Assembly: GCA_023053575.1 (NCBI GenBank)
Contig: JAKZAP010000001.1
Location: 31,762,533-31,826,532, forward strand
Direction: 5' to 3'
Source of the DNA: Branchinecta lynchi
Taxonomy: Eukaryota > Arthropoda > Branchiopoda > Anostraca > Branchinectidae
DNA length: 64,000 nucleotides
In this document: positions 1-10,058 of the stretch, one piece after another
Numbering within the stretch: position 1 is the first letter of the stretch
Layout of the letters: every line of letters begins with the position of its first letter
The notes under the pieces: model-generated
Databases searched by the model: none
The model's input: the letters and a program-made list of their open reading frames with translations, nothing else
Told to the model about the DNA's origin: nothing
Made by a program: the position numbers and the translations under genes

Positions 1-249
1 CAAGTATACTATTTATCCATGATCAACCGCATAAAATGTACAATAATAAAGGATTCTTGGCGGATTACAGCCAAACGAGTTTTTTCTCGTCCTTACATCC
101 ATCTTTCACTTTACCAAATTTCCTACTCTGGCCGGATTCCGAGCCAACTCCCTGTCGGCACTGAGCGTGTATTTTGGGATCCCAAAACGTTAACTCGCTT
201 TCACGTTGACGCATTGAGCCTTTCAGACTGAGCTTCACAGCCGCCTAAC

Positions 250-398
250 TCTTCGGATCCTGGAAGGTATAGTGTCCAAGTCGATCTGGTCAGGGGTCTA
301 ACATGTCTGACAAGTTTCATTGTCCTAGCCCATCTGTTAGCACCCTAACGTGCTTCTCTCTCCTGCCAAGTCCTGTATCAATCCGTCCAGGATACGCC
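250..398 (-). mobile_element. Family A (Helitron-like) fragment, reverse orientation
   Basis: The succession of words 'ATCTGGTCAGGG', 'GACAAGTTTCATTGTCCTAG' and 'CACCCTAACG' is the diverged counterpart of 22010-22080 inside the complete family A copy. Only this internal piece is recognisable, and neither terminus is present. It ends where the 469-bp duplicated block starts. Confidence 0.5.
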
Positions 399-1334
399 TA
401 CTCTACATGCGGTTCTCAGTACCCCCCCCCCCCCTCTCCAGCTCCTCCCATAGTTTCTGAATTTACCTTGAACAGAACATATCTGACATTAGCTCTTAAA
501 GTTTAACTGAAAAGCCAACTTATTAGTATACGTTTGATTTGAATACACTTAATTGTTTTGACTCATATGAGGGATTTTTGTTTTTGGGATCCCAAAACGT
601 AAGTGGAGGGATACCTATGACATCGCAAAAGTTGTCCGTCTGTCCGTCCGTCCGTCCGTCCGTCCGTCCGTCTGTAAGCACGATAACTCTCGAAGGGAAT
701 GAGATATTTTGATGAAACTTGGTGTGAGGGTTCGTTGGGTCGTCGGACCAGTCAAGTTCGTAGATGGGCTTTGTAGCTCTACATTTAGGGGTGGGGGAGG
801 GGATTCAAATTAAGGGACAAACAAAATATTTTGAAACAGCTAATGTGATAGTCGATTATGGAGTAAGTACTCTACATGCGGTTCTCAGTACCCCCCCCCC
901 CCCCTCTCCAGCTCCTCCCATAGTTTCTGAATTTACCTTGAACAGAACATATCTGACATTAGCTCTTAAAGTTTAACTGAAAAGCCAACTTATTAGTATA
1001 CGTTTGATTTGAATACACTTAATTGTTTTGACTCATATGAGGGATTTTTGTTTTTGGGATCCCAAAACGTAAGTGGAGGGATACCTATGACATCGCAAAA
1101 GTTGTCCGTCTGTCCGTCCGTCCGTCCGTCCGTCCGTCTGTAAGCACGATAACTCTCGAAGGGAATGAGATATTTTGATGAAACTTGGTGTGAGGGTTCG
1201 TTGGGTCGTCGGACCAGTCAAGTTCGTAGATGGGCTTTGTAGCTCTACATTTAGGGGGGGGGGAGGGGATTCAAATTAAGGGACAAACAAAATATTTTGA
1301 AACAGCTAATGTGATAGTCGATTATGGAGTAAGA
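399..1334 (+). repeat. 469-bp direct tandem duplication (two copies)
   Basis: Copy 1 spans 399-867 and copy 2 starts at 868 with the same TACTCTACATGCGG and runs to about 1334. Both carry the poly-C tract, the TTTTGGGATCCCAAAA hairpin, the CCGT microsatellite and the GATGAAACTTGG segment. They differ almost only in C-run and microsatellite length. The duplication is therefore very recent, or is an assembly artefact at a tandem junction. Confidence 0.85.
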
Positions 1335-2470
1335 AGACATGCTGAACACGATGGTGAAAACCATTTTGTCATCGGACAAGTAGTTCGCCCGGAATCCGGC
1401 CAAAACCGGAAAGTTTGTTGAAAGTAAAAGTTTTATTTGAAGTTGATTAGATGTTCGATTTAGGGGTAGGAAGACATGCTGAAGACGATGGTGAAAATTA
1501 TTTTCTCGACGGACAAGTATTTCGCCCGGAATCCGGCCCAAACCGGAAAGTTTGTTGAAAGTAAAAGTTTTATTTGAAATTGATTAGATGTTCGATTTAG
1601 GGGTAGGAAGACATGCTGAAGACGATGGTGAAAACTATTTTCTCGACGGACAAGTATTTCGCCCGGAATCCGGCCCAAACCGGAAAGTTTGTTGAAAGTA
1701 AAAGTTTTATTTGAAGTTGATTAAATGTTCGATTTAGAGGTAGGAAGACATGCTGAAGACGATGGTGAAAACTATTTTCTCGACGGACAAGTATTTCGAC
1801 CGGAATCCGGCCCAAACCGGAAAGTTTGTCAAAATTAAAAGTTTTATTTGGAGTTGATTAGATGTTCGATTTAGGGCAAGAAGACATGCTGAAAACTTAT
1901 GTGAAAACAAGTTTCTACCCGGACATGTAGTTCGTCCGGAATCCGGCCAAAACCGGAAAACTGTTGGAAGTCAAAGTTTTATTTCTAGTTGATTAGATAA
2001 GCGATTTAGGGGTAAGAAGAGATGCTGAGTCCCTGTATGACAATCGTATTTTACCCGGACATATAGTTCGACCGGAATCCGGCTGGAATCGGAAAATTTG
2101 TTATAAGCTAAATTTCTATTTGAAGTTGATTAGATGTTCATTACTGGGGAAAGAAGATACCCTGATTTCGTGTTTGAGCTTTCTTTTTTCGCCGGACAAG
2201 TAGTTCTGGAGTTCGGCCGGAACCGGGAAATTGGCAGAAGTGGCAGGAAGTTTTCGTCAAAACAGATATGACTTATAGGGGTAAACACACATGCTGAATC
2301 CAAATCCGAACTTGGTTTTCTCAGGTGATTAGCTATTTGGCCTTAATCTGTTTCTGAATTTTAATTGTAAAAATGTTCAAGGAGTCCGGCGAAGACTGGA
2401 TCTGGCTAAGACAAGACCCAGTTGGGATTTTTGGGATCCCATCGAAACCTTTGGTCTTGTTTACTTCGCG
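1050..2470 (+). mobile_element. Family B tandem-core element, copy B1 (Helitron-like)
   Basis: The left end has the palindrome TTTTGGGATCCCAAAA followed by CGTAAGTGGAGGGATACC and a CCGT tetranucleotide run (about 1103-1140). The core is a 137-bp tandem array. The right end carries a second GGGATCCCA, then TCGAAACCTTTGGTCTTGTT. A partial extra left end (575-867) exists because of the 469-bp duplication. The layout (subterminal repeat, microsatellite, tandem core, hairpin) is that of non-autonomous Helitron/Helentron-type elements such as pearl. That class is my inference, and no protein is encoded. Confidence 0.6.
1331..2350 (+). repeat. 137-bp tandem array, about 7 diverging units
   Basis: Units begin with AAGACATGCTGAA near 1335, 1470, 1607, 1744 and 1881, with more diverged copies to about 2350. 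Each holds CGGACAAGTA, a CCGGAATCCGGCC block and AAAGTTTTATTTGAAGTTGA. The first units are almost identical and the rightward ones decay steadily. Short open frames in the array repeat with the same 137-bp step (frame ends at 1541, 1678, 1815) and are not genes. Confidence 0.85.
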
Positions 2471-3504
2471 TAGTCTAGTAGTGACGTTTGGAATCTCCGC
2501 TGGTTGCACGACAAATAAGTTTATGGCGAGTCGTGGAAAATTTGAATGTCTGCAAAAGCGTGTATTTCAATGACTACCCCGAATAGGTTTCCTTTGTGGA
2601 AGGACTCAGTCAACACAGAATTTGGCCAGCATTCCACGACGTTGATTAGCAAGTTCGAGCTTTCAACTGGTCATGTTATTCCTTCATGGCGAAGGCCAAG
2701 TTCTTCCTGGTCACTTTCACTTTCCATGTTACTTTCATCTCCCTGGCTTGGAGAATGCAAATCCACCATGACTTGTTATTACGGCAATTGGCTGCCGCTG
2801 TAGTTGCTAAACGTTTCAAACATAGAGCTACGTCCGTATAGAGGTACAACAGTTACGGAAGAGAAATTACGTCAGCTAATATTCAAGAATCGTGGATAAC
2901 AAAGTAACGAAGTAACGTGTTTTTGTCGGTTCTTCTAGCCTAATTAAATACAAATATGATGGGTAATCAGACTGTCGTATCTCAGCCCTATTCTGTTAAC
3001 CTTTAACAACTGTCAAGTTTCATCCAGACAGGATGAGTCATTCGAAGTTTTGCAAGCCGCAAGATTCTGGATTCTCCCTTCTTCCCCCCCCCCACCCATG
3101 ATAGTTGCATCTGAGAAGTTACGATTTCCAAGTCAGTATGGCGTGGTCCTTCATATGCCCGACAGGTTCTATCTCCTAGCCAATTATGACTGTAACTCGC
3201 GGTCACCCGTCGGACGGATTGGCAGAAAAGAGATCAGTCTGTCATTTTGAAGCCGGAGGATTCAAATGCCATTCAGACTTCCTAGCCCATCAAAATCACC
3301 AGCCCCTCTTTCTTGTGAGTCGATTTTGGCCTCACCTCTGGTGGCTTGTCGCTGGAACTTGCTTCTAAACCAGGTCGTTGTTAGTCTGCACTGGAGATGT
3401 GAAACCAAACACTCGTCCAGTCAGACACTGGGTCAGAATACTTGGGAGCAGTCAACAAAAACAAAATGAAAAACGGGACCAGATCTAAATGGTGGTGTCG
3501 CTAC

Positions 3505-3724
3505 ACAATATTCTTGATGACTATCTCTCCTTGCCGATTCAAAATCTCCGGCCTCTCCGGGTAGCTAGCGGAAGAAAGACTGAAGTGGTATCATAGCTGC
3601 TCCCAAAGATCGCGGTGATTGATTGACACAGGATTTGAGTCGTTGAGTTTGAGTCGTACCGACACGCTTACTCCTTCTTCCTGAGGATCACCTTCGCATT
3701 TTAGACTTAGTCATATAGAGTATT
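3505..3724 (+). repeat. Dispersed ~220-bp repeat, copy 1
   Basis: It matches 19098-19318 in the same orientation over its whole length. Shared words are TTGATGACTATCTCTCCTTG, CTCCCAAAGATCGCGGTGAT, TGATTGACACAGGATTTGA and CATATAGAGTATT. No terminal inverted repeat or clear target duplication was seen. It may be a SINE or a fragment of a larger unclassified element. Confidence 0.75.
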
Positions 3725-3879
3725 ACATTGAGGGTCCCATAGGCACCCATAGCGGCTTATTAACGCAGCTTGTGTGTAGGTCGTGGCAGGGCCAAAGATG
3801 ATGAATCATGTAATGGAGTAGATGAGCTGATTTCGATAGCAGACGTCAAACTTATGCAAGTGAAATTAGCTCGGACATA

Positions 3880-4746
3880 GTTGCGTTTTTGCATATACCA
3901 TGGTATCTGATACCAAAAGACGTGTTTGCAGTTATCGTGATATCTGGCCAGTTATCTTGGTATCTGATATTCAGATACCGAGGTCCGAGCGGGGTCTAAC
4001 TGATCTTGGTATCTGAAAAAGTCATCTCACTTTCTTCTTTTTTTTTTTAAATTGGTGGGAAAGAAGTTTGCATTTAGTGATGTGACTGAATAGTTGCGTT
4101 TTTGTTCGGCTTTTGCGTTACCCGTTTCAGCTTTGGCTTTTTATCGTTTTTAGGCCTTTTTTAACATTCTCGCGTTTTCGCAAATTGCCGTTTTACTACT
4201 AAGGACTTTTCACTTTTCTCGGATGAAAACGCTATTTTGACAAATTCCATTTTATTTGTATTTTACTTGCACTTCAAATTTTTCATCTTTAAAATCTGAG
4301 ACAGTCTCGAAATACTGATTTTCACTTTGAATCAATTCCTCTTTTACTGGATTTTGGGATAAACTGGCTAAGTTAGCGAGGCAAAAAGCCAAAAGGAGAG
4401 CGTAACTTGGTCACCTACCAAGTTTGCCTTTTTGCAAAAAGCCGAGGGAAAAGGCAAAAGTCGGCGTTTGCCTTTTTGGCAAAAACGGGGAATTGTCAAA
4501 CAGTGCTTAGAACCATTTTACGAAAACGTAAAAAAAGTAAAAAGCCGTCGAAAAGGCGAGTGAAAAGTCGAACAAAAACGCAACTAATTTCAGTTTTTCT
4601 TTTGGTTTTTCGTTTTCTTCTTTTCTTTATTTTCTTTCTCATTTTTGCAGGAACCGTATATCAGATACCAAGGTAACTAAAAAAACGACTAATCGCATAT
4701 CCAGTTACCGTGGTAAAAGATACCATGGTATCTGCAAAATCGCAAC
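3880..4746. mobile_element. MITE with ~35-bp terminal inverted repeats and TA target duplication (outer)
   Basis: The left end is GTTGCGTTTTTGCATATACC. The right end, read in reverse complement, is GTTGCGATTTTGCAGATACC, and the similarity continues through CATGGTATCT. TA flanks both sides (3878-3879 and 4747-4748). TA duplication plus inverted ends is typical of Tc1/mariner-type MITEs. A second MITE (4093-4584) lies inside it. A diverged relative lies at about 12908-13375. Confidence 0.75.
4093..4584. mobile_element. Nested MITE, TA-flanked, with GTTGCG ends (inner)
   Basis: The left end GTTGCGTTTTTGTTCGGCTT is mirrored at the right end (reverse complement GTTGCGTTTTTGTTCGACTT). TA is present at 4091-4092 and 4585-4586. 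The interior is rich in GGCTTTTT and AAAAGCC words in both directions, including a local palindrome at about 4407-4436. An open frame at 4407-4676 follows this low-complexity sequence and is not a gene. The ends share GTTGCGTTTTTG with the outer element, so both probably used the same transposase. Confidence 0.7.
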
Positions 4747-5149
4747 TATAGTCTGGATAGATAATACAAAGTACCCCACTTGCAGCATAGGCTATCTGAA
4801 ACTCATCAGCGTTCCGTGTTCGTGTTCCGGCAGATCGTCACGGTAACAGTCCGTAACAGTGGTAAGACCGAGTGAAAGAAGTTTTCCGGATTCGTCCAGA
4901 AAAGAGATAAAAAATAGACCCGAAGACCTTATAAACAAAAATCATTTCGATGCTCGTATTTGGCTTGAATTGATAAATATTCACAGCTGGAAGCTGGGGA
5001 CAACTGGATATTTCTGCACGGTAAACATGATGTTGAATTTCTCAGGCCCGAAGTTTGGAGTGCATTTTTACTATCCCGATTGTCATGCCTCTTTTTTAGT
5101 CTACGCCAATTCAATCTGTACGTTCACCAGCGCCATCTGCTGTCCTTAG

Positions 5150-5257
5150 TGTGGTCGTCCAGGTACATGGACAGAAATTCCTCATCCCTGTAATGGAAAA
5201 TTCCGCTTCCGTCGGCTGGCTAGCAGAAGAGGTTGCTAGAAGATTTTTTAGTTCTGA
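5150..5257 (+). CDS. TONSL: TONSL exon: start of ubiquitin-like region (partial gene)
   Basis: TONSL (Tonsoku-like) is the partner of MMS22L. It binds post-replicative chromatin and supports RAD51-dependent repair of stalled forks in the nucleus. The exon runs from acceptor CCTTAG to donor GA|GTAAGT, 108 bases, entering with one base of a split codon and leaving with two. It encodes 35 full codons containing GQKFLIPV and SVGWLAEEVARRFF. These correspond to the vertebrate blocks ending FLIPV and SVAWLAEQAAQRYY at the beginning of the TONSL ubiquitin-like region. This is recognition from memory of the family, not a search. The TPR and ankyrin part must be encoded upstream of this window. Confidence 0.85.
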
Positions 5258-7488
5258 GTAAGTATTTCCTACCGCAACGACGGAAGTACGCGATTGCTTG
5301 TAAGATTATTGAATACTGATTCATCTGTACTAAGCAAGAAATAACAACAAACTAAACGTGCCGGAAAGCAGACAAGATTTGCTTAGATACGGCTGTCTAC
5401 CGAGCCGAAGTCAAGGTTGATTTTTTTAAATGGCCGTTGGGGTTGCTATCTGATATGAACCAAGATGGAGGTATGTTTACTATTATAAATCTTTCGAACA
5501 GAATATTTTTGTAGGTAGGACTTATTCTTATTTTCTTCTACTTTTTTGCTAATGGGGTAGGGAAGTTTTTTTCAGTAGAAGTAGTCTAGTGAAATAAGCG
5601 TACTGTGTACCTACTAAAATGACTACTGTTGGAACCGAAGCACTTCAGTTTCTACGAATGCAGTTTTTTTTACTTTTTTGGCGATTCAGATGATCTACAG
5701 ACCATAGATCTATCACAATGAATACTGTAGGGGTCGTACAGTAATAAAAAGTAAACAAGAATAAAACCACGTGTTGCCTCTTGAGCAAACAAGAAAATTC
5801 CAAAACAAAGACAGTGATCAATGCTGAATAACTAGCTTTCGGAAATCAAGTAGAATGTTGATTCAGTTGACAAGCTGTATTTTCACTGGGAATCTGATTG
5901 TGAGAAGGTATAGCCTGGGGCATAAGCTGTTTGTCCAAGAGTAAGATGTTCATTTTTTCAATGCTGAATAACTAGTTTTTGCAAAGCAAGGGATAGTAGA
6001 ATGTTTTTTCAGTTGACAAGCTGTTTTTTCAGTGGAATTGTGATTGTGACAAGGTACGACCTAGGGTAGAGGCCGGTTGTCTAAAATAGTAAGATGTTCT
6101 GTCATTTTCAACATCTGTTTTTGTTTATTTAATTTTCTTTAAATAATTGTGTTATTTTGTGTGTTTTTTTTACAGAAAGTATTGTTTTTTAATTTAATTT
6201 TTCGTGAATTCAGTATTTGTGGAAAAGTATATCATCCTCTCTTGAGGATGATCCGAGGTCGTATCAACCCCCACATAAGTAATTGTCATAATATAACTTC
6301 CTGTGGGACGTAGGAAGATATACATTGCATACCTGTTCGAGAAAAGTTATATGCCGATTAAGGTACGTCATCAGCTTGCAAAAAGGACGGATGAAGCCAA
6401 TCCCATCCATCTGCTCAAGCGTGTCTCTTTGTATAAAACACATCATTCGTCTGGGATCTGGAGCCCACCGAATGACCAGTTGGAATTGTTTTGCATTAAT
6501 AGTATCAATGTCGGAGGAGCTTGCCGTAGAACGTTAGAATTCTGGAAGGAGGCAGGAAGCGTGGAACGAGTATCGGCCTACCAGTCACTTCGGTTGGTAG
6601 ATGAGTGCTCATGAAGCAGGGAATTATACATGGTGAATAGCTCTTGGCATATCTGCGAAAGGAATTTATTTTTTCCACCCACTCGTATCGCCGACCATTG
6701 ACATTCCAGTGAAATAAACTAATTTACGATTTAATTCCTTGTTTGCTTTTTGCGGGGGGGATATTTGAAAACCTGTTTCTCCTTGGAATTTGGGCTTCTC
6801 GATGCGAAGGCCTGTCCAAATGATCAATTCCAATCTCATTCATTTATTGTTCTGTTTTTTGTTGTTTCAAGATGCTGGGATAACAAGTAACTGTCAGATC
6901 CTCGGAGTAGGCGAACCACCGACTTTGGTAGCGGGGGAGTCGTGAGGGGGCATGCCTTCGCAACATCTAAGTATCTCTGTATATCTCTGCTGATGCCACC
7001 CTTTTTCTTTTCATGGTTTTGGACCAGTCATGAACAAATCCTCAATTTCTGGGCATGGTGTCCCAATGTCTGGACATGGCTCAGCGTATTGACACTGGTG
7101 TTTAAACGTTGTGGCACCATGCCCTTGCTGCAGGGCATGGTATGAGCCACGCACGCACGCGGGTGGCCCCACAAATTCAGCATTTCTATGTGAAAGTTTT
7201 GGACAGTCGTACTTAACATCTCCAGATGTTGCTGGACTTATATTTGAGCACCATAGCGTAAGACAAATTTTCAAGTTCAAGTCAGATGACGATGCTTTGT
7301 GAAAAATGTTTGCTAGTGACTCTTCCCTGGCAGTCTTTTCCCTTTTTGCAAAAGTAGTTTCGGTCAATTCCCCTTTTTTACTTACTCATCTCTGCCTTCA
7401 TTTAGAATAAATATAATGCTTGCTTTAGTTTTCTAGAGGACTTTGTGGAGAATGTCCAGTAGTAACAATAATATTCCCCATTTTTCAG
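5258..7488 (+). other. TONSL intron
   Basis: This is a phase-2 intron of 2,231 bases. It holds a two-copy tandem repeat (5820-6100) and a short perfect hairpin at 6231-6252 (ATCATCCTC, four-base loop, GAGGATGAT). It also has a stretch at 7010-7150 with several GGCATGG/CCATGCC inverted words. The open frames at 6303-6614 and 7011-7367 have no recognisable domain, no splice context and no match to the TONSL blocks on either side. I do not call them genes. Confidence 0.7.
5820..6100 (+). repeat. Two-copy ~138-bp tandem repeat
   Basis: Copy 1 starts CAATGCTGAATAACTAG at about 5819 and copy 2 starts with the same words at about 5960. Both continue with GTAGAATG, CAGTTGACAAGCTGT and GTAAGATGTTC. 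The copies differ by scattered substitutions and small indels. No function is apparent. Confidence 0.75.
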
Positions 7489-7667
7489 TCGAGCTCAGCG
7501 AAAGCCAATCATAGCTCTTGCGAACGAAGGAGGTGTCTCTCTCTCGGCAAGTGACTTTGTAACTGTCGTAGCGAAAGATGGAGAGCAGCTGTTAGCAGTC
7601 ATCCAGGGATGGCAGCCCGTTCCACTCTTCCAGAAGTATAAGGAAATTTGTGCCAGGCAGAAATCTA
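7489..7667 (+). CDS. TONSL: TONSL exon: ubiquitin-like domain
   Basis: 179 bases between acceptor TTTTTCAG and donor A|GTGAGT. It takes one base to complete the previous codon and leaves one base. The 59 full codons include PIIALANEGGVSLSASDF, VTVVAKDGEQLLAVIQGW and PLFQKYKEICARQKS. In vertebrate TONSL the same order is found: a LTLRKEGALL strand, a PQDLIPDVLQSNDEVLAEV segment, then a DRYRRAC helix before the LRR region. The TAG that would appear if the other donor reading were used (AGTGAGTAA) is avoided by this splice. The minus-strand open frame overlapping here (7495-7758) is a shadow. Confidence 0.88.
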
Positions 7668-8499
7668 GTGAGTAAAAACACAACTTAACCACAAAGCTAT
7701 GACGCGATAGACATATCAAAGAATTTCCAGAAATATAAGGATCTGTTTGTAAAACCAATGAGGTTGGATTGCCTCACGACCCTGATGACATGTTTTCTCG
7801 GCTCTTTATTCCTGTCTAGCAGGCCCAAATGAGAGTATCACCTTGTACGAGGCTCTTGTTTCCTAGTACTATAGACAGAGGAAAACTCAAATGTAGAACG
7901 TTTGCTAGAAGCTCCAGCGGCCATACTAATCGGTCTGTTGTCTTTGTAGCGGTAAGACCTTTTGAGCCGAAAAATACCTTAGGGCTAAGGTGGAGCTGCT
8001 ATAATAGTCTTGGATCTTAGTCTTACCCCAGTATGGTCCGGGCGCCAGACCCCTAAAATGTGACGACCAGGGGATCAGAAACACACAGTCAGTTTGGCGA
8101 TATTTTCGGACTATATCCACCACGCTGGATCTGAAGCTGACGGCTTGACCTTGTAAAAGCGGAAAAACACCATTTCTTGGCCCATAAAATGTGTCCTGAC
8201 TGTTTATTTTTTCTAAGGTTGTACTAGTCCAACGTAGTTGAGGGGCATCTTGTTTTATTGCTAACAATGCCTTATCCTAGAGTAAGTTTTATTTTTACGG
8301 TACCTTGTATGGTCCCGGAGCCATAGGCTAGTATTTATCAATTTTCTCTAGAAATCTCAAAATTCAAAGGTATCTTTCCAGGTTAGTGACGAATCTCGTA
8401 AGTTAATATATTTCTAGGATTTTTCATACTTGACCAGAATTTAACTTGGGTACTGAGCTTCACAATGCTGTAAAGTTCTAAGCTCCAACTGTTCGGCGA

Positions 8500-8880
8500 A
8501 GCCGCATAGAATTTTTGAAAAAGTATAGGCGAAGAATGTATGAGAAACTGTATGGTGATGTGACACAGTATTCTTTGCTAGAATTTGGCATAGAACTCAA
8601 ATATCACCTTTATTTTTCAAAAAAACTTTAACCACGGTTGTCATGGGCTAATTACTTATTTATACGCCTAAATTTTTTTCTGGAAAAGTATACTGCGAGA
8701 CATTTTTCTATGCCAAATTTTAACTCCGATTCCAGCGCCAGAGCATTTCCTAATGACTGTATATCAGACAGAATGAAAAGATGGCCTCAGTCAAAATTAT
8801 TTTATGAAATCCTGTATGATGTTTAGAGGCGAAAGCCTTTTCTCTTGCTTTGTATTATTATTATGATTCTTATGATCGGA
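8500..8880 (+). mobile_element. LINE 3' end fragment with (ATT)n-type tail
   Basis: The last 45 bases, from TTTAGAGGCGAAAGCC through TTTTCTCTTGCTTTG to the ATTATT run, are the same as 11871-11925, where the preceding sequence is clearly the C-terminus of a LINE protein. Here the upstream coding part is too diverged to assign with confidence. The conserved AGGCGAAAGCCT hairpin just before the tail is a plausible reverse-transcriptase recognition end. Confidence 0.55.
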
Positions 8881-9904
8881 ATCCTCTGCATCTTACTAAA
8901 AACTTCAGTTGGTGTATCACTTGTCCTTTCCTTCCGGCCAAGTTGGATAATTGTCTGCATGTCTGGGCTATGAAGTTGAAGTACGGAACTTTCACAGCCC
9001 AGATCGGATTCCCTATTTTTTGTTTTATCTAAATGAAATTAAGGGCCACTTAACACGGATCTGCCAGTCTGTCTTGGTTGATGATGAATCCAAAAAATGT
9101 GAGACTTTTAGCTGGAAGTTGGTAATGTACTTCAGTTTGACCCTCTCCGAAAAAGAAGTATTGATCATCCAGAATAAAAAAGTGAACCAGAGCCGACTTT
9201 CTGAGTTTCCAGTTAAAAAACAAAACAAAAATCTAATGATATGCTGCAACGATCAGGCCCGTCATTACACCGTCGCTCATTGCTCACGAAGCCGATTTAT
9301 TTTTAAACGTCGCACTAACTAACTAGAAACTAAGAAATTCTTGAAACTGTATGCTACAAGCAAAACCGGCCTGATTATTATATGAATTAATAGATATTGG
9401 TAAATAACATATCGTGTTAAATTTTTCAATCTGGCAAGCTCGGAAAATGCGGCTGAGAATCCTATTCCTGAAGTCTCAAACGCTTGAGAACCCAGAATGG
9501 TCTAGGTCCGAGGTGGATGCTGTCAACTCAGTTTCTTGATGACCCTGAACTAGCGTTACGGACTATCTCGGGTGCACTGCCAGCCCCCCATTGAGCTTTC
9601 CTGGGTGAGCGCCTGTTTAGCTGAATTTTTGTGTCCGGGCGCTTTGCGAGCGTCCAGTTTAGCTAAACACAAATTTGGTCGGGCGCTCTGCGATTTTTTT
9701 AATCTCCTTCTTTCGCAGAACCTGATTGACACCAGAACGAAATAGCATAGAAAGAGCGCAGATTGTGCTGTTTGGCTGCAAGGAGCTAACAAGACCACAA
9801 GAAGACTAAGATAATAAGAACAGTAGGTTTTTTGGAGTGTCGAAGCCTGACTACCACACATGAACGAGCGTTATGAGCAAAATCAATTAACGTTTAAAAT
9901 TTAC

Positions 9905-9985
9905 TCTGGGCGGACTCAACACTCGAACCTGTTACTCGCCGCGAGCAAGCCTGAAAAGCAATTCAGCCGACAGACCGAGTCTCCA
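9905..9985 (-). other. Possible tRNA-like (SINE head) segment
   Basis: On the minus strand there is GGTTCGAGTGTTGAGTCC, close to a pol III B box. About 40 bases before it lies TCGGCTGAATTGC, which is only a weak A box. No cloverleaf could be closed by eye. The call is speculative. Confidence 0.2.
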
Positions 9986-10058
9986 TACTTTGCAGGTTGA
10001 AAGAATCAAGGACTTGTACTACCTCATCAAAAAAAGAAAGTCAAGATTCCACAAGGAC

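Larger units (their letters stand above)
1..5149. other. Repeat-filled intron upstream of the first visible TONSL exon
   Basis: No exon could be supported here, although the acceptor at 5149 shows that an upstream exon must exist. The ORFs are short and lie inside repeats. Contents, listed separately: a family A fragment (about 250-398), a 469-bp tandem duplication, a family B element with 137-bp repeats, a dispersed repeat and two nested MITEs. The stretch 2471-3504 holds no gene that I can see. Around 3010-3340 it has a degraded minus-oriented family A-like piece, with a C-rich run and AAGTTTCATC words. 4750-5149 is plain intron. Confidence 0.6.

Noticed and set aside
45..231. Short frame ending at 231 near a GGGATCCCAAAA hairpin
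   Set aside because: It reads through another copy of the family B hairpin (about 172-186) and has no homology that I can recognise.
1033..1221. Open frame with repeated TDGR/RTDG residues
   Set aside because: It is the CCGT microsatellite read in frame, inside a transposon end.
1251..1815. Three overlapping minus-strand frames with nearly identical peptides
   Set aside because: They repeat every 137 bases with the tandem array. Peptide similarity follows from DNA repetition.
4407..4676. 89-residue lysine-rich frame with a hydrophobic end
   Set aside because: It lies across the right end of the inner MITE in AAAAGCC/GGCTTTTT low-complexity DNA, with no splice or start context.
4812..4844. 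Possible tiny exon with CGTTCCGTGTTCGTG before GTAACA, reminiscent of the RVRV motif of TONSL
   Set aside because: The donor is weak, the exon would be about 33 bases, and the frame could not be tied to the exon at 5150 with confidence.
7011..7367. 118-residue minus-strand frame
   Set aside because: No domain, shares the region with other frames, and lies in a TONSL intron with inverted GGCATGG words.
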